Below the pieces are notes generated by a model, which ran no database searches, was not told the DNA's origin, and saw only the letters and a list, made by a program, of their open reading frames with translations. A program made the position numbers and the translations under genes. Positions 16,539 through 26,549 of a DNA stretch of 64,000 bases are shown piece by piece. Within the stretch, counting starts at the first letter, position 1. Each line of letters starts with the position of its first letter. The DNA lies in NCBI RefSeq assembly GCF_004923255.1, contig NZ_QYRT01000006.1, positions 104,570-168,569 of the forward strand, in the 5' to 3' direction. Source of the stretch: Subtercola vilae (GTDB lineage Bacteria; Actinomycetota; Actinomycetes; Actinomycetales; Microbacteriaceae).

Positions 16539-16913
16539 ATGGCACGTATTGCAGGAGTAGACATTCCGCGCGAAAAGCGCGTGGAGGTCGCACTTACGTA
16601 CATCTACGGCGTCGGCCGCACGAGGGCCCTCAAAACCCTCGCCGACACCGAAATCTCGGGCGACGTTCGCGTCAAAGACCTCACTGACGAGCAGCTGCTT
16701 GCACTCCGCGAGCACATCGAAGGCGAGTACAAGGTAGAGGGTGACCTCCGCCGCGAGGTTGCAGCAGACATTCGCCGCAAGGTCGAAATCGGCAGCTACC
16801 AGGGTATTCGCCACCGTCGCGGCCTTCCGGTTCACGGCCAGCGCACCAAGACCAACGCTCGCACCCGCAAGGGCCCGAAGCGCACCGTTGCAGGCAAGAA
16901 GAAGGCCCGATAG
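16539..16913 (+). CDS. rpsM: 30S ribosomal protein S13
   Basis: uS13 is in the 30S head and contacts the P-site tRNA through its C-terminal tail. The 124-residue length is normal. Seen are [21 protein letters not shown], a helix-two-turn-helix, and the C-terminal [20 protein letters not shown] with a basic GKKKAR end. First gene of the alpha operon; ATG after AACAGGAGCATGCCACC. Confidence 0.97.
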   Translation: MARIAGVDIPREKRVEVALTYIYGVGRTRALKTLADTEISGDVRVKDLTDEQLLALREHIEGEYKVEGDLRREVAADIRRKVEIGSYQGIRHRRGLPVHGQRTKTNARTRKGPKRTVAGKKKAR

Positions 16914-16988
16914 CCAACACTTCTGTCGCCCAGGGCCACCGCCCGGGTTTCAGCTGAGGCATCGCCATAAACGTTTTAGGAGAACATC

Positions 16989-17387
16989 ATGGCAGCACCA
17001 AAATCGGCCGCTCGTAAGCCGCGTCGTAAAGAGAAGAAGAACGTTCCCGTGGGCCAGGCCCACATCAAGTCGACGTTCAACAACACCATCGTGACCATCA
17101 CCGACCCGTCGGGCGCAGTGCTGAGCTGGGCTTCGTCAGGAACCGTCGGCTTCAAGGGTTCGCGCAAGTCGACCCCGTTCGCCGCGCAGCTCTCTGCCGA
17201 GTCTGCTGCCCGCCAGGCGCAGGAGCAGGGTGTCAAGAAGGTCGACGTCTTCGTCAAGGGCCCCGGCTCGGGCCGCGAGACCGCGATCCGTTCACTTCAG
17301 GCCGCTGGCCTCGAGGTGGGTTCGATCAACGACGTCACCCCGCAGGCGCACAACGGTTGCCGCCCGCCCAAGCGTCGCCGCGTATAA
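16989..17387 (+). CDS. rpsK: 30S ribosomal protein S11
   Basis: uS11 is on the 30S platform near the E site. The 132 residues are typical, with a basic N-terminus ([19 protein letters not shown]), [15 protein letters not shown], and the C-terminal [18 protein letters not shown]. The ATG follows TTAGGAGAACATC. The 75-base gap from rpsM holds a seven-pair GC stem with a bulged A (16929-16947). rpsD, often next, is absent. Confidence 0.97.
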   Translation: MAAPKSAARKPRRKEKKNVPVGQAHIKSTFNNTIVTITDPSGAVLSWASSGTVGFKGSRKSTPFAAQLSAESAARQAQEQGVKKVDVFVKGPGSGRETAIRSLQAAGLEVGSINDVTPQAHNGCRPPKRRRV

Positions 17388-17405
17388 CCGATTCCTTTCG
17401 TGCCC

Positions 17406-17440
17406 CAGCGGCGTGACGCACTGGTTGCGTCACGCCGCTG
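17406..17440 (+). promoter_or_regulatory. 15-bp perfect hairpin between rpsK and rpoA
   Basis: CAGCGGCGTGACGCA and TGCGTCACGCCGCTG pair without mismatch around the loop CTGGT. No T-tract follows. This is the strongest of the hairpins in the ribosomal gaps and lies 80 bases before the rpoA start. Confidence 0.7.
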
Positions 17441-17519
17441 AGGCCGTTCACCTTCGAAAACTCAAAACCTCGCAAACGCGGGTGTCATATAGCGGACACC
17501 TGGCTGAAAGGAATCAACA

Positions 17520-18509
17520 GTGCTTATTGCACAGCGTCCAACGCTCACAGAAGAAAACATCTCCGAGTTCCGTTCGCGGTTCGTCATCGAGCCGCTCGAA
17601 CCCGGCTTCGGTTACACCCTCGGCAACTCCCTTCGTCGCACCCTGCTCTCGTCGATCCCGGGAGCGGCTGTCACGAGCATCCGTCTCGACGGCGTTCTGC
17701 ACGAGTTCAGCACCATCCCCGGTGTGAAAGAAGACGTCACCGAGATCATCCTGAACATCAAGGGCCTCGTCGTCTCGAGCGAGCACGACGAGCCGATCAC
17801 GGCCTACCTTCGCAAGCACGCGTCGGGCCAGGTCACGGCCGCCGACATCTCTGCTCCTGCCGGCGTCGAGATCCACAACCCCGAGCTGGTCATCGCCACC
17901 CTGAACGACAAGGCGAAGTTCGAGCTCGAGCTCATCATCGAGCGTGGCCGCGGCTACGTCTCGTCGACCCAGAACCGCAGCGAGTTCAGCGAAGCCGGTC
18001 AGATTCCGATCGACTCGATCTACTCGCCCGTGCTCAAGGTCACCTACCGCGTCGAGGCAACTCGTGCCGGTGAGCGCACCGACTTCGACCGCCTCGTGGT
18101 CGATGTCGAGACCAAGCCGGCCATCACGCCTCGCGACGCGATTGCCTCGGCTGGTCGCACCCTGACCGAGCTGTTTGGTCTGGCGCGCGAGCTCAACACT
18201 GCTGCCGAGGGCATCGAGATCGGCCCGGCTCCTGTCGACGCCGTGCTCTCGAGCGAACTCGCCGTGCCGATCGAAGACCTCGATCTGTCGGTTCGTTCGT
18301 ACAACTGCCTCAAGCGCGAGGGTATCAACACGGTCAGCGAGCTCGTTGCGCTGAGCGAGACCCAGCTCATGAACATCCGTAACTTCGGTCAGAAGTCCGT
18401 GGATGAGGTCAAAGACAAGCTCGTTGAGCTTGGTCTGTCGCTGAAAGATACTGTGCCCGGCTTTGACGGTGCACACTTCTACGGCGGCTACGACGACGAG
18501 AACATCTAA
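17520..18509 (+). CDS. rpoA: DNA-directed RNA polymerase subunit alpha
   Basis: Alpha subunit of RNA polymerase, 329 residues. The N-terminal dimerisation/assembly domain holds [22 protein letters not shown] and the region around [15 protein letters not shown]. The C-terminal domain (from about residue 250) has [20 protein letters not shown] and [15 protein letters not shown], which bind promoter DNA and activators. GTG start with GAAAGGAA upstream. It ends 66 bases before rplQ. Confidence 0.98.
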   Translation: MLIAQRPTLTEENISEFRSRFVIEPLEPGFGYTLGNSLRRTLLSSIPGAAVTSIRLDGVLHEFSTIPGVKEDVTEIILNIKGLVVSSEHDEPITAYLRKHASGQVTAADISAPAGVEIHNPELVIATLNDKAKFELELIIERGRGYVSSTQNRSEFSEAGQIPIDSIYSPVLKVTYRVEATRAGERTDFDRLVVDVETKPAITPRDAIASAGRTLTELFGLARELNTAAEGIEIGPAPVDAVLSSELAVPIEDLDLSVRSYNCLKREGINTVSELVALSETQLMNIRNFGQKSVDEVKDKLVELGLSLKDTVPGFDGAHFYGGYDDENI

Positions 18510-18526
18510 CCCCCACTTGTCTTCGC

Positions 18527-18542
18527 TTCGGCCCCGGCCGAA
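18527..18542 (+). other. Small hairpin between rpoA and rplQ
   Basis: TTCGGC / GCCGAA around a four-base loop in a 66-base gap. No T-run. It fits the pattern of structured gaps in this operon but is weak alone. Confidence 0.4.
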
Positions 18543-18575
18543 CTGATTCACGACTCACTCACTGGAGAATACGAA

Positions 18576-19151
18576 ATGCCTACCCCCACTAAAGGGCCCC
18601 GCCTCGGCGGCGGGCCGGCGCACGAGCGCCTGCTTCTTGCGAACCTGGCTGCGGCCCTGTTCACGCACAAGAGCATCAAGACCACCGAGACGAAGGCCAA
18701 GCGCCTTCGCCCCGTGGCCGAACGCCTGATCACGTTCGCCAAGCGCGGCGACCTGCATGCTCGTCGACGGGTTCTCGCCACCATCGGTGACAAGAGCGTC
18801 GTTCACGAGCTCTTCACTGAGATCGCCCCCCTGGTCGCCGAGCGTGAGGGCGGCTACACCCGCATCACGAAGCTCGGTTTCCGCAAGGGTGACAACGCTT
18901 CGATGGTGCAGATCGAGCTCGTTCTCGAGCCCGTGACCCCGAAGGTGCGCTCGACCCGTGCAACGAGCTCGGCTGCCGCCGCGCCCGCTGTGTCGGTCGA
19001 CGAGCCCGTCGTGGCCGAAGCCGACGCCGAAGTGCCCGTTGAAGAGACCGACACGGTCGAGACCAGCGAGCCCATCGCCGACGAGGCGCCCTCAACTGAG
19101 GCCGCCGAGGTCGAGGCAGACGCCGCTGAGAAGGCTGACGACGCCAAGTAG
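18576..19151 (+). CDS. rplQ: 50S ribosomal protein L17 with acidic C-terminal tail
   Basis: bL17 lies near the tunnel exit. The core (residues 1-120) has [37 protein letters not shown] and [20 protein letters not shown]. The next 70 residues form an Ala/Glu/Asp-rich tail not found in most L17 proteins (about 120 residues), giving 191 in total. Last gene of the alpha operon, followed by a strong intrinsic terminator. Confidence 0.95.
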   Translation: MPTPTKGPRLGGGPAHERLLLANLAAALFTHKSIKTTETKAKRLRPVAERLITFAKRGDLHARRRVLATIGDKSVVHELFTEIAPLVAEREGGYTRITKLGFRKGDNASMVQIELVLEPVTPKVRSTRATSSAAAAPAVSVDEPVVAEADAEVPVEETDTVETSEPIADEAPSTEAAEVEADAAEKADDAK

Positions 19152-19180
19152 CAGCGCCCGAAGCTCACGCTTCACTGAAA

Positions 19181-19214
19181 CCCCGGTAGCCCGTTGTGGC
19201 CACCGGGGTTTTTT
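19181..19214 (+). terminator. Intrinsic terminator after rplQ
   Basis: CCCCGGT...GCC pairs with GGC...ACCGGGG with a single mismatch, followed by six T (19209-19214). It sits 29 bases after the rplQ stop and closes the alpha operon. Confidence 0.9.
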
Positions 19215-19276
19215 GTTGCCGCATGAGGCGACGAATGCTCACATAATGAAAGCTCGGGGCCAATCGTGGAGTATCA

Positions 19277-19828
19277 ATGAAAAAACGTAATCCGTTCTCG
19301 AGCTATGTCGGCGCGCGCTTCGAGCAGCCCGAGGTAGACCTCGACAGCAGAGACATCGCACTGCTGCGCGAGCTGTCGCGTGACTCGAGACAGTCGCAGC
19401 GGGCGCTCAGCCGAAAAGTCGGTATGTCACCCCCGGCCGTGGCGGAGCGCCTGGCACGGTTCGAGCGAACCGGGGTGGTGAAGCAGTATTCGGTCGCCAT
19501 CGACTGGGAGCGCCTGGGCCTCGGCGTTGTCGCCATCGTCAATCTCACCCTGCGGCCCGCGCAAGACCGCCAGGCGGTGGTCGACGCGCTCACCGCGATG
19601 GTCGAACTCGAGCAGCTCACCGTTGTGACGGGCCGATACGACCTCACTGCGCGTTTTCGTATCGCTGACCAGGGCCATCTTCGCGAACTGATTCTCGACC
19701 GCATTCCTGAGCTTCCGGGTATTCTGCGAACAGAAACGCTGCTGGGGCTTGGTACTGTCGACACCGACGACTTTGCATGTCGTATTTTCGACACACTTCC
19801 GGCCGACGGCGAATCGGTCGCTGTTTGA
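19277..19828 (+). CDS. Lrp/AsnC-family transcriptional regulator
   Basis: DNA-binding regulator of 183 residues. An N-terminal winged HTH (ALLRELSRDSRQSQRALSRKVGMSPPAVAERLARFERTG) is followed by the ligand-binding RAM domain (LGLGVVAIVNLTLRP...LTVVTGRYDLTARF). These proteins usually sense amino acids, but the ligand cannot be told here. ATG after a GGAG site; a CATAAT -10-like box lies at 19242-19247. The stop is 13 bases before truA, with no functional link obvious. Confidence 0.88.
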   Translation: MKKRNPFSSYVGARFEQPEVDLDSRDIALLRELSRDSRQSQRALSRKVGMSPPAVAERLARFERTGVVKQYSVAIDWERLGLGVVAIVNLTLRPAQDRQAVVDALTAMVELEQLTVVTGRYDLTARFRIADQGHLRELILDRIPELPGILRTETLLGLGTVDTDDFACRIFDTLPADGESVAV

Positions 19829-19841
19829 GAGGTTCAGGGCA

Positions 19842-20705
19842 GTGCGGGTACGGTTCGATCTGGCGTATGACGGCACCGAGTTCGCCGGGTGGGCACGCCA
19901 GCCGGGGCTCCGCACGGTTCAAGGCGAGGTTGAGAAGGCGCTGAAGGCTCTCTACTCGGGGCTCGGCGAGCTGCCCAACCTTGTCGTGGCGGGGCGCACT
20001 GATGCCGGAGTGCATGCCCGTGGCCAGGTGGCTCACCTCGATCTGACGGCCGAGCAGGCCTCGAAGATCGAGGTGAGCCGCATCGCCCTCAGCGTGAATG
20101 GCGTGCTGGGGCGGCGCACCGACATTGTCGTTCGCCAGACCTCGGTGGCCGACGAAGGGTTCGATGCCCGCTTCTCGGCGCTCTGGCGGCACTACGAATA
20201 CCGCATCGCCGACACGCTGCTTGCTCGAAATCCGCTGACCCGGCACAACACGGCATGGACGACGAAGGTGTTGAACATCGATGCCATGCAGGAGGTCTGC
20301 GCCGAACTGCTGGGGTTGCACGACTGGGCAGCTTTCTGCAAGCCGAGGCCGTTCGCCACGACCATCCGCACTCTGCAGTACTTCGAATGGAAGCGGGACG
20401 CCGACGGTGTGGTCTCTGCCACTGTGACAGCCGATGCGTTCTGTCACAGCATGGTGCGGGCTCTTGTGGGGGCGTCTGTGGCTGTGGGTGAGGGGCGGCT
20501 CGGCGTTGCCGAGGTGGTCGGGCTCCGCGAGGCGCTCGAGCGCACCAGCGCCTTCAAAGTGATGCCGGCTCGAGGGCTGACTCTGATGGAGGTGGGCTAC
20601 CCCGATGCCGCAGGCCTCGCGCGGCGAGCAGAGGAGACGCGCGCACGCCGCAGCCGCGAGGCCGTCGCCGCCCAGCGACTGGCGAGAGTGGCAGAAATAG
20701 GCTAG
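19842..20705 (+). CDS. truA: tRNA pseudouridine(38-40) synthase TruA
   Basis: Makes pseudouridine at positions 38-40 of tRNA anticodon stem-loops. The 287-residue length is typical. The N-terminus RFDLAYDGTEFAGWARQPG and the catalytic loop GRTDAGVHARGQVAHLD (Asp54) are clear, as is CHSMVRALVGA later. I chose the GTG at 19842, which has GAGAGG nine bases upstream, over a longer in-frame extension. Its TAG stop is the first half of the TAGTCT box ahead of rplM. Confidence 0.95.
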   Translation: MRVRFDLAYDGTEFAGWARQPGLRTVQGEVEKALKALYSGLGELPNLVVAGRTDAGVHARGQVAHLDLTAEQASKIEVSRIALSVNGVLGRRTDIVVRQTSVADEGFDARFSALWRHYEYRIADTLLARNPLTRHNTAWTTKVLNIDAMQEVCAELLGLHDWAAFCKPRPFATTIRTLQYFEWKRDADGVVSATVTADAFCHSMVRALVGASVAVGEGRLGVAEVVGLREALERTSAFKVMPARGLTLMEVGYPDAAGLARRAEETRARRSREAVAAQRLARVAEIG

Positions 20706-20721
20706 TCTCGACCTTTGGTGT
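20701..20721 (+). promoter_or_regulatory. Putative rplM-rpsI promoter, shared motif with infA
   Basis: GCTAGTCTCGA then CCTTTGGTGT, two changes from the string before infA. The -10 TAGTCT (20703-20708) contains the truA stop codon. The expected transcript has a leader of about 135 bases before the rplM GTG. Confidence 0.55.
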
Positions 20722-20850
20722 GCATCAGCAATCTGTGCCGCCCGAAGTTGAGCCCTCCACCGGCACGTTCGCCCGTTTCTTGCGGTGCAGAACCTGCCAC
20801 GGAGCGGGATTTCACGAACACCTCATTTCGACCAAGAAAGCACTATCACT

Positions 20851-21297
20851 GTGACGCGTACCTATTCTCCCAAAGTGAGCGAACTCGTTCGCAATTGGGT
20901 CATCATCGATGCGACTGACGTCGTGCTGGGCCGCCTTGCGAGCCACGCAGCGATCATCCTTCGCGGCAAGAACAAGCCCACCTTCAGCCCGCACCTCGAC
21001 GGTGGCGACTTCGTCATCATCATCAACGCCGAGAAGGTCGCACTGACCGGCTCGAAGGCGCTGCAGAAGAAGGCCTACCGCCACTCGGGTTACCCGGGCG
21101 GCCTCTCGGCGGTCACCTACGCCGAGCTGTTGGAGAAGAACCCCACCCGCGCCGTCGAAAAGGCGATCCGCGGCATGCTGCCCAAGAACTCGATCGGCCG
21201 TTCGCAGCTGACCAAGCTCAAGGTGTACACCGGCACTGAGCACCCTCACGCTGCTCAGCAGCCCGTTCCCTACACGTTCGACCAGGTCGCGCAGTAG
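20851..21297 (+). CDS. rplM: 50S ribosomal protein L13
   Basis: uL13 is an early-assembly large-subunit protein. The 148 residues match the family: [51 protein letters not shown], and [19 protein letters not shown] placed the start at GTG 20851 because the TRTYSPK N-terminus is the usual one; an in-frame ATG at 20785 would add a non-conserved stretch. The leader is long and holds no strong ribosome site except AAGAAAG. Confidence 0.96.
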   Translation: MTRTYSPKVSELVRNWVIIDATDVVLGRLASHAAIILRGKNKPTFSPHLDGGDFVIIINAEKVALTGSKALQKKAYRHSGYPGGLSAVTYAELLEKNPTRAVEKAIRGMLPKNSIGRSQLTKLKVYTGTEHPHAAQQPVPYTFDQVAQ

Positions 21298-21347
21298 CGC
21301 TCGCCGGTCACCTCCAACAGACTTTAGACAAAGGATTCGTAACCAAA

Positions 21348-21833
21348 GTGGCGAAGATTTCAGATCAGATTGACGTAGCTCCCGAGAGCTACTCGACCGA
21401 GACCCCCACGGTCGAGGCGCCTCAGGCGACTCGCCCCGTTCTCAGTGTCGGCGGCGCAGCCGTCGGCCGTCGCAAGCAGGCCATCGCCCGCGTGCGCCTC
21501 ACGCCGGGCTCCGGCTCGATCACGGTGAACAACCGCGAGTTCGAGAACTTCTTTCCGAACAAGCTGCACCAGCAGCTGATCAACGACCCGTTCAAGCTGC
21601 TCGACCTGCTCGGCAGCTATGACGTCATCGCCAAGATCTCGGGTGGCGGCCCCTCGGGCCAGGCCGGAGCACTGCGCCTCGGCATCGCTCGTGCCCTCAA
21701 CGAGATCGACGAAGAGAACAACCGCGCAATCCTGAAGAAGGCCGGCTTCCTGAGCCGCGACGCACGCGTGAAAGAGCGCAAGAAGGCCGGTCTCAAGAAG
21801 GCTCGTAAGGCTCCTCAGTTCTCGAAGCGCTAG
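21348..21833 (+). CDS. rpsI: 30S ribosomal protein S9
   Basis: uS9 reaches the P-site tRNA with its C-terminal Lys-Arg tail. The core starts near residue 38 ([17 protein letters not shown]) and includes [21 protein letters not shown] and [14 protein letters not shown]; the end PQFSKR is invariant. 161 residues, longer than the usual 130 because of an N-terminal extension. GTG start 50 bases after rplM. Confidence 0.97.
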   Translation: MAKISDQIDVAPESYSTETPTVEAPQATRPVLSVGGAAVGRRKQAIARVRLTPGSGSITVNNREFENFFPNKLHQQLINDPFKLLDLLGSYDVIAKISGGGPSGQAGALRLGIARALNEIDEENNRAILKKAGFLSRDARVKERKKAGLKKARKAPQFSKR

Positions 21834-21836
21834 CAG

Positions 21837-21871
21837 GCGGGTGGGCCGTGACTTTTGGCACTGCCCACCGC
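21837..21871 (+). terminator. GC-rich hairpin after rpsI
   Basis: GCGGGTGGGC pairs with GCCCACCGC with one bulged G. It begins four bases after the rpsI stop. No T-tract follows, so termination would be inefficient. It also overlaps the expected -35 region of glmM. Confidence 0.45.
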
Positions 21872-21881
21872 TTCTCGCGTC

Positions 21882-21893
21882 TAGACTTCGTCT
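21882..21893 (+). promoter_or_regulatory. Leaderless promoter of glmM
   Basis: TAGACT at 21882-21887 ends exactly six bases before the glmM ATG, and no Shine-Dalgarno is present. This predicts transcription starting at the ATG. A TTGGCA lies upstream but at a long spacing. Confidence 0.6.
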
Positions 21894-23252
21894 ATGCCTA
21901 GCCTTTTCGGCACCGATGGTGTGCGTGGGCTCGCGAACAGAGATGTCACGGCAGATCTGGCCCTTCGCGTAGCCCAGGCCGCCTCAGTGGTGCTCGGAGC
22001 CCCAGCACGTGCTGCCGGGCGTCGACCAGTGGCGGTTCTCGCACGAGACCCGCGTACCTCCGGTGATTTCATCGCCGCAGCGGTCGCAGCCGGTTTTGCC
22101 AGTTCTGGGGTCGATGTTTACGACGCCGGGGTGATTCCGACCCCCGCTGCTGCGTACCTTGTCGCTGATTTCGACGCCGATTTCGGCTGCATGATCTCGG
22201 CCTCGCACAACCCTGCCGCTGACAACGGAATCAAGTTCTTTGCTCGCGCCGGCAAGAAGCTCGACGACGAGATCGAAGAGCAGATCGAAGTCGCGCTGAG
22301 CCGGCCCTTCCTCGCGCCGCTCGGCCGAGACGTGGGTCGCATCCGGCGTTTCGCCGACGCAGAAGACCGTTATGTGGTGCACCTTCTCGGCACTCTTCCC
22401 CACCCGCTCGACGGCATTCACGTGGTACTCGACTGCGCTCATGGAGCTGCAGCGGGCGTCTCGCCCGAGGTCTTCACTGTGGCCGGTGCGACCGTCACCG
22501 TCATGGGCAACGACCCCGACGGCGACAACATCAACGACGGTGTGGGTTCGACCCACATGCAGGCCCTCATCGACACCGTTCTCGAACTCGGGGCCGACGT
22601 GGGCATCGCCCATGACGGTGACGCCGACCGCTGCCTCGCTGTCGACCACACGGGTGCCATCATCGACGGTGACCAGATCATGGCCATTCTGGCTACGGCT
22701 CTCGATGCGCGAGGTGCGTTGAAAGACCGCACGCTCGTGGCCACGGTCATGAGCAACCTCGGGCTTCGCGTAGCGATGGCCGAGAAGGGCATCCGGATGC
22801 TCGAGACAAAGGTGGGCGACCGCTACGTTCTCGAGGCGATCAATGCCAACGGTTACAACCTCGGCGGAGAGCAGTCGGGCCACATCATCTTCGGCGACTA
22901 CGCCACGACGGGTGACGGTATTCTCACGGGGCTGCAGCTGGTGAGCCACATGGCAGCGACGGGCAAGACCCTTGCCGAACTGGCCTCGGTGATGACGGTG
23001 TACCCGCAGACCCTCATCAACGTGCGCGGCGTCGACCGTGATGCGGCGTCGACCGATGAGGTGGTCGCCGAGGCGGTGAAGGTCGCCACCGACGAACTGG
23101 GTGAGTCGGGCCGAGTGCTTCTGCGGGCATCCGGAACCGAGCCCTTGGTGCGCGTCATGGTCGAAGCGGCAGACCAGGCCACGGCCGACCGCATCGCCGA
23201 GAGGCTCGCTGACGTCGTGCGCACACGCTTGGCGCTGCAGCCCACGGTCTAG
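21894..23252 (+). CDS. glmM: Phosphoglucosamine mutase
   Basis: Converts glucosamine-6-phosphate to glucosamine-1-phosphate for UDP-GlcNAc and peptidoglycan. The 452-residue length is typical. Motifs: N-terminal LFGTDGVRG, phosphoserine loop [12 protein letters not shown] (Ser104), metal site HDGDADRC, and the phosphate-binding [12 protein letters not shown]. It probably has a leaderless mRNA. It partners with GlmS encoded at 24312; coaA lies between on the other strand. Confidence 0.97.
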   Translation: MPSLFGTDGVRGLANRDVTADLALRVAQAASVVLGAPARAAGRRPVAVLARDPRTSGDFIAAAVAAGFASSGVDVYDAGVIPTPAAAYLVADFDADFGCMISASHNPAADNGIKFFARAGKKLDDEIEEQIEVALSRPFLAPLGRDVGRIRRFADAEDRYVVHLLGTLPHPLDGIHVVLDCAHGAAAGVSPEVFTVAGATVTVMGNDPDGDNINDGVGSTHMQALIDTVLELGADVGIAHDGDADRCLAVDHTGAIIDGDQIMAILATALDARGALKDRTLVATVMSNLGLRVAMAEKGIRMLETKVGDRYVLEAINANGYNLGGEQSGHIIFGDYATTGDGILTGLQLVSHMAATGKTLAELASVMTVYPQTLINVRGVDRDAASTDEVVAEAVKVATDELGESGRVLLRASGTEPLVRVMVEAADQATADRIAERLADVVRTRLALQPTV

Positions 23253-23307
23253 TCGGCCGGGCAGTTCGGGTTCGGGTGCCACCCCGACCTGGTCGTGCGG
23301 TGTGCTG

Positions 23308-24261
23308 CTAGAGCTTTCTCAGCAGAACTCGGCGTACGGCGTGATTCGCGCCCTTCTGCAGCACGAGGGTGGCGCGCGAACGGGTGGGCAGTACATTCTG
23401 CAGCAGGTTCGGCTCGTTGATCGAGGCCCAGATCGTTTGGGCGGTGTGCCGGGCCTCGTCTTCGGTGAGGCTCGAATAGCGGTGAAAATACGAGCTGGGG
23501 TTGGCGAATGCGCCGCGCTGCAGCTTCAAGAACCGCTCTTCGTACCAGTGGGCGATGTCGCTGGTACGGGCATCGACGTAGATGGTGAAGTCGAACAGGT
23601 CGCTGACGGCGAGGTTGTTGCCCGCCGCGGGCGGCTGCAGAACGTTGAGACCTTCGACGATGAGAATGTCGGGCTGGCGCACCACGATCTGCGCGTCGGG
23701 CACGATGTCGTAACTGAGGTGAGAATAGAAGGGTGCGCGTACCTCTTCTGCACCGCTCTTCACGGCGCTGACGAAGCGCAACAGGGCACGGCGGTCGTAG
23801 CTCTCGGGAAAACCTTTGCGTTCCATGATGCCGCGGCGCAGGAGTTCGCGGTTGGGCAGCAGAAAACCGTCGGTGGTGACGAGTTCGACGCGTGGGGTGT
23901 CTTCCCACCGGGCGAGCAGTTCGCGGAGCAGCCGCGCGATGGTCGACTTGCCCACCGCGACTGAGCCGGCGACACCGATGACGAAGGGTGTGCTGCGGGC
24001 CTTCTCACCCAAAAATGCGCTGGTCGAACGGTGCAGGTTGTGATAGCCCGCGGCATAGAGGTTGAGCAGCCGGCTGAGCGGCAAGTAGACCTCGGTGACC
24101 TCTGTGATGTCAAGCGGCTCGCCGAGGCCCCGCAACTGTACAATCTCGGTTTCGAGCAGCGGGTGCGGGGTGGCTGGAGCCAGGGCGGCCCATTCGGCGC
24201 GGTCGATCTCGACAAATGGAGTGGTCTGACCCACGGCGGGAATCGACAGAGAATCAGCCAT
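23308..24261 (-). CDS. coaA: Type I pantothenate kinase
   Basis: First step of coenzyme A synthesis. The 317-residue length is typical of the CoaA type. The Walker A is [12 protein letters not shown]; also seen are [24 protein letters not shown], and VEGLNVLQ. I chose the ATG at 24261 ([11 protein letters not shown]); a longer in-frame extension upstream is not conserved. It is divergent from glmS with only 50 bases between them and convergent with glmM. Confidence 0.95.
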   Translation of the reverse strand: MADSLSIPAVGQTTPFVEIDRAEWAALAPATPHPLLETEIVQLRGLGEPLDITEVTEVYLPLSRLLNLYAAGYHNLHRSTSAFLGEKARSTPFVIGVAGSVAVGKSTIARLLRELLARWEDTPRVELVTTDGFLLPNRELLRRGIMERKGFPESYDRRALLRFVSAVKSGAEEVRAPFYSHLSYDIVPDAQIVVRQPDILIVEGLNVLQPPAAGNNLAVSDLFDFTIYVDARTSDIAHWYEERFLKLQRGAFANPSSYFHRYSSLTEDEARHTAQTIWASINEPNLLQNVLPTRSRATLVLQKGANHAVRRVLLRKL

Positions 24262-24298
24262 AGGTCTTCTATTGTGCCTCAACACGGGTGCTCCCCTG

Positions 24299-24311
24299 TA
24301 AAATCGAAACC
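24299..24311 (+). promoter_or_regulatory. Leaderless promoter of glmS
   Basis: TGTAAAAT gives a -10 TAAAAT at 24299-24304, seven bases before the ATG. No Shine-Dalgarno is present, so the mRNA probably begins at the start codon. The 50-base gap must also serve coaA on the other strand. Confidence 0.55.
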
Positions 24312-26159
24312 ATGTGCGGAATCGTGGGCTATGTCGGACGACCAAAAAGCCTGGAGGTTCTTCTCGGAGGCCTTGGGCGTCTCGAATATCGGGGGTACGA
24401 CTCTGCGGGAGTGGCCATCATCACGGCCGGCGGTGACCTTGTCACGCGAAAGCGTGCCGGCAAGCTGGCGGTGCTGGTCGACGATCTGAAAGCCGACGCG
24501 CTCGAAGACGGTTCGACGGGCATCGGGCACACCCGGTGGGCGACCCATGGCGGGCCCACCGACCAGAACGCGCATCCGCATCTCAGCCGTGACGGCAAAC
24601 TCGCCCTCATTCACAACGGCATCATCGAGAACTTCTCTGTACTGAAGGCCGAGCTGCTGGCCGACGGCTACACGTTCGAGAGCGAGACCGACACCGAGGT
24701 GGCGGCAAAGCTGCTCGGCCGGGAATACGACAAGGGCGACGGCCTCGCCGCGGCGCTCGGCCGTGTGGTGGTGCGCCTCGAGGGGGCATTCACCCTGCTT
24801 GCGCTGCACAAAGACGAGCCCGGTGTGGTGGTCGGCGCGCGTCGCAACTCGCCACTCGTCATCGGGCTGGGCGACGGCGAGAACTTTCTGGGCTCAGATG
24901 TGGCAGCGTTCGTGGAGCACACCCGCCGCGCGGTGGCCATCGGGCAAGACCAGATCGTGACCATCACCCCGACGAGCGTGCTGGTCACCGACTTCTTCGG
25001 CACCGAGGTCGAGGCAAGTGAGTTCCAGGTGTCGTGGGATGCGTCAGCGGCCGAAAAGGGCGGCTGGTCGAGCTTCATGGCGAAAGAGATCAGCGAGCAG
25101 CCCGAGGCTGTGGCGAACACCCTGCGCACCCGCATCGTCGACGGCGCCGTGGTGCTACCCGACCTCGGAGAGCTCGATGCCGAGCTCTCCGACGTCGACC
25201 GCATCGTGATCATCGCGTGCGGTACAGCGAGCTATGCGGGCATGCTCGGCAAGTACGCCATCGAGAAGTGGGCGCGCCTGCCCATCGAGGTGCAGCTCTC
25301 GCACGAGTTCCGCTACAGCGAGCCCGTTCTCACCCCCACCACGCTGGTCATCTCGATCAGCCAGTCGGGCGAGACGATGGACACGCTGATGGCCGTGAAG
25401 TACGCCATCGAGGCCGGGGCGAAGACACTCTCGATCTGCAACACCCAGGGCGCGACCATCGCCCGTGAGTCTGACGCTGTCATCTACACGCACGCCGGCC
25501 CCGAGGTGGCGGTGGCGTCGACCAAGGCGTTCGTCGCCCAGATCGCCGCTCTCTACCTGTTCGGTCTGCACCTCGCGGCGGTGCGCGGCACGCTTTCTCC
25601 CGAGGCGATCGGTGAGGCGCTCGGCGAGCTGAGCGCCATCCCCGCCAAGCTCGAGCAGGTACTGCTCACGTCGACGCGCATCACCGAGCTGGCGAAGTGG
25701 ATGTCCGACACCCGCGCCGTGCTCTTCCTGGGCCGGCACGTGGGGTACCCGGTCGCGTTGGAGGGTGCGCTGAAGCTCAAAGAGCTGGCGTACATCCATG
25801 CCGAGGGCTTCGCTGCGGGCGAGCTGAAGCACGGGCCGATCGCTCTCATCGAGCCGGGCCAGCCCGTGTTCGTGGTGGTGCCGAGCCCCCGGGACCCCAA
25901 CTCCCTGCATGCCAAAGTGGTGTCGAACATCCAGGAGATCCGCGCGCGCGGCGCCCGTATTCTCGCGGTTGCTGAGCAGGGTGACGCGGCGGTGCTGCCG
26001 TTCGCCGACGAGGTCATTCCGATTCCGCTCGCGGGCGCGCTGTTCGAGCCGCTGCTTGCGGTGGTTCCGCTGCAGATCTTCGCGATGGAGCTCGCCACAG
26101 CGAAGGGTCTCGACGTCGACCAGCCCCGCAACCTGGCGAAATCGGTGACCGTTGAGTAG
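24312..26159 (+). CDS. glmS: Glucosamine-fructose-6-phosphate aminotransferase
   Basis: Makes glucosamine-6-phosphate from fructose-6-phosphate and glutamine. 615 residues. The glutaminase domain starts CGIVGYVG with nucleophile Cys2, which fixes the start at 24312 because an upstream ATG would bury the Cys. Two SIS sugar-binding domains follow ([14 protein letters not shown], and [21 protein letters not shown] region), ending [15 protein letters not shown]. It heads a compact operon with acpS, alr and tsa genes. No glmS ribozyme is possible in the short upstream gap. Confidence 0.97.
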   Translation: MCGIVGYVGRPKSLEVLLGGLGRLEYRGYDSAGVAIITAGGDLVTRKRAGKLAVLVDDLKADALEDGSTGIGHTRWATHGGPTDQNAHPHLSRDGKLALIHNGIIENFSVLKAELLADGYTFESETDTEVAAKLLGREYDKGDGLAAALGRVVVRLEGAFTLLALHKDEPGVVVGARRNSPLVIGLGDGENFLGSDVAAFVEHTRRAVAIGQDQIVTITPTSVLVTDFFGTEVEASEFQVSWDASAAEKGGWSSFMAKEISEQPEAVANTLRTRIVDGAVVLPDLGELDAELSDVDRIVIIACGTASYAGMLGKYAIEKWARLPIEVQLSHEFRYSEPVLTPTTLVISISQSGETMDTLMAVKYAIEAGAKTLSICNTQGATIARESDAVIYTHAGPEVAVASTKAFVAQIAALYLFGLHLAAVRGTLSPEAIGEALGELSAIPAKLEQVLLTSTRITELAKWMSDTRAVLFLGRHVGYPVALEGALKLKELAYIHAEGFAAGELKHGPIALIEPGQPVFVVVPSPRDPNSLHAKVVSNIQEIRARGARILAVAEQGDAAVLPFADEVIPIPLAGALFEPLLAVVPLQIFAMELATAKGLDVDQPRNLAKSVTVE

Positions 26160-26171
26160 CGGCTTCGGCCG

Positions 26172-26549
26172 ATGATCGTCGGGGTCGGCGTCGACATCGT
26201 CGATGTGCCGCGGTTCAAACGGCAGGTCGAGCGCACACCCGCTCTCGTCGAGCGGTTGTTCGCTGTGAGCGAACGTGGTCTGGCGGTGCGCTCGCTGGCC
26301 GCTCGTTTCGCCGCGAAAGAGGCTCTCGTCAAAGCCGTCGGGGGCCCGAACGGCTTTCGCTGGCACGACATCGAGATCGTGACGAATGAGGCCGGCAGGC
26401 CGCGGTACGTGTTGAGCGGGCTGACGGCAGAGACGGTGAAGCAGCACGGCGTTTCGACGCTGCACCTGTCGATGAGCCACGACGGCGACTCTGCCTGCGC
26501 GTTCGTGGTCGCCGAGGGAGCCGGGGCCGGCGAGGGAGACGAACAATGA
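26172..26549 (+). CDS. acpS: Holo-[acyl-carrier-protein] synthase
   Basis: Transfers 4'-phosphopantetheine from CoA to acyl carrier protein. The 125-residue length is typical. The metal-binding motifs are GVGVDIVDVPRF and RFAAKEALVKAVG; the LSMSHDGDSACAFVV end is also conserved. It starts 12 bases after glmS and overlaps alr by four bases (ATGA). Confidence 0.94.
   Translation: MIVGVGVDIVDVPRFKRQVERTPALVERLFAVSERGLAVRSLAARFAAKEALVKAVGGPNGFRWHDIEIVTNEAGRPRYVLSGLTAETVKQHGVSTLHLSMSHDGDSACAFVVAEGAGAGEGDEQ

Noticed and set aside
20720..20854. 44-codon ORF in the rplM leader whose TGA overlaps the rplM GTG
   Set aside because: Its start lies close to the predicted transcription start and it contains a CxxC, but frames of this length are common in GC-rich DNA and no ribosome site is present. 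Worth checking only if conserved.
24262..24311. glmS ribozyme or riboswitch
   Set aside because: Only 50 bases separate coaA and glmS and a promoter box lies seven bases from the ATG; there is no room.
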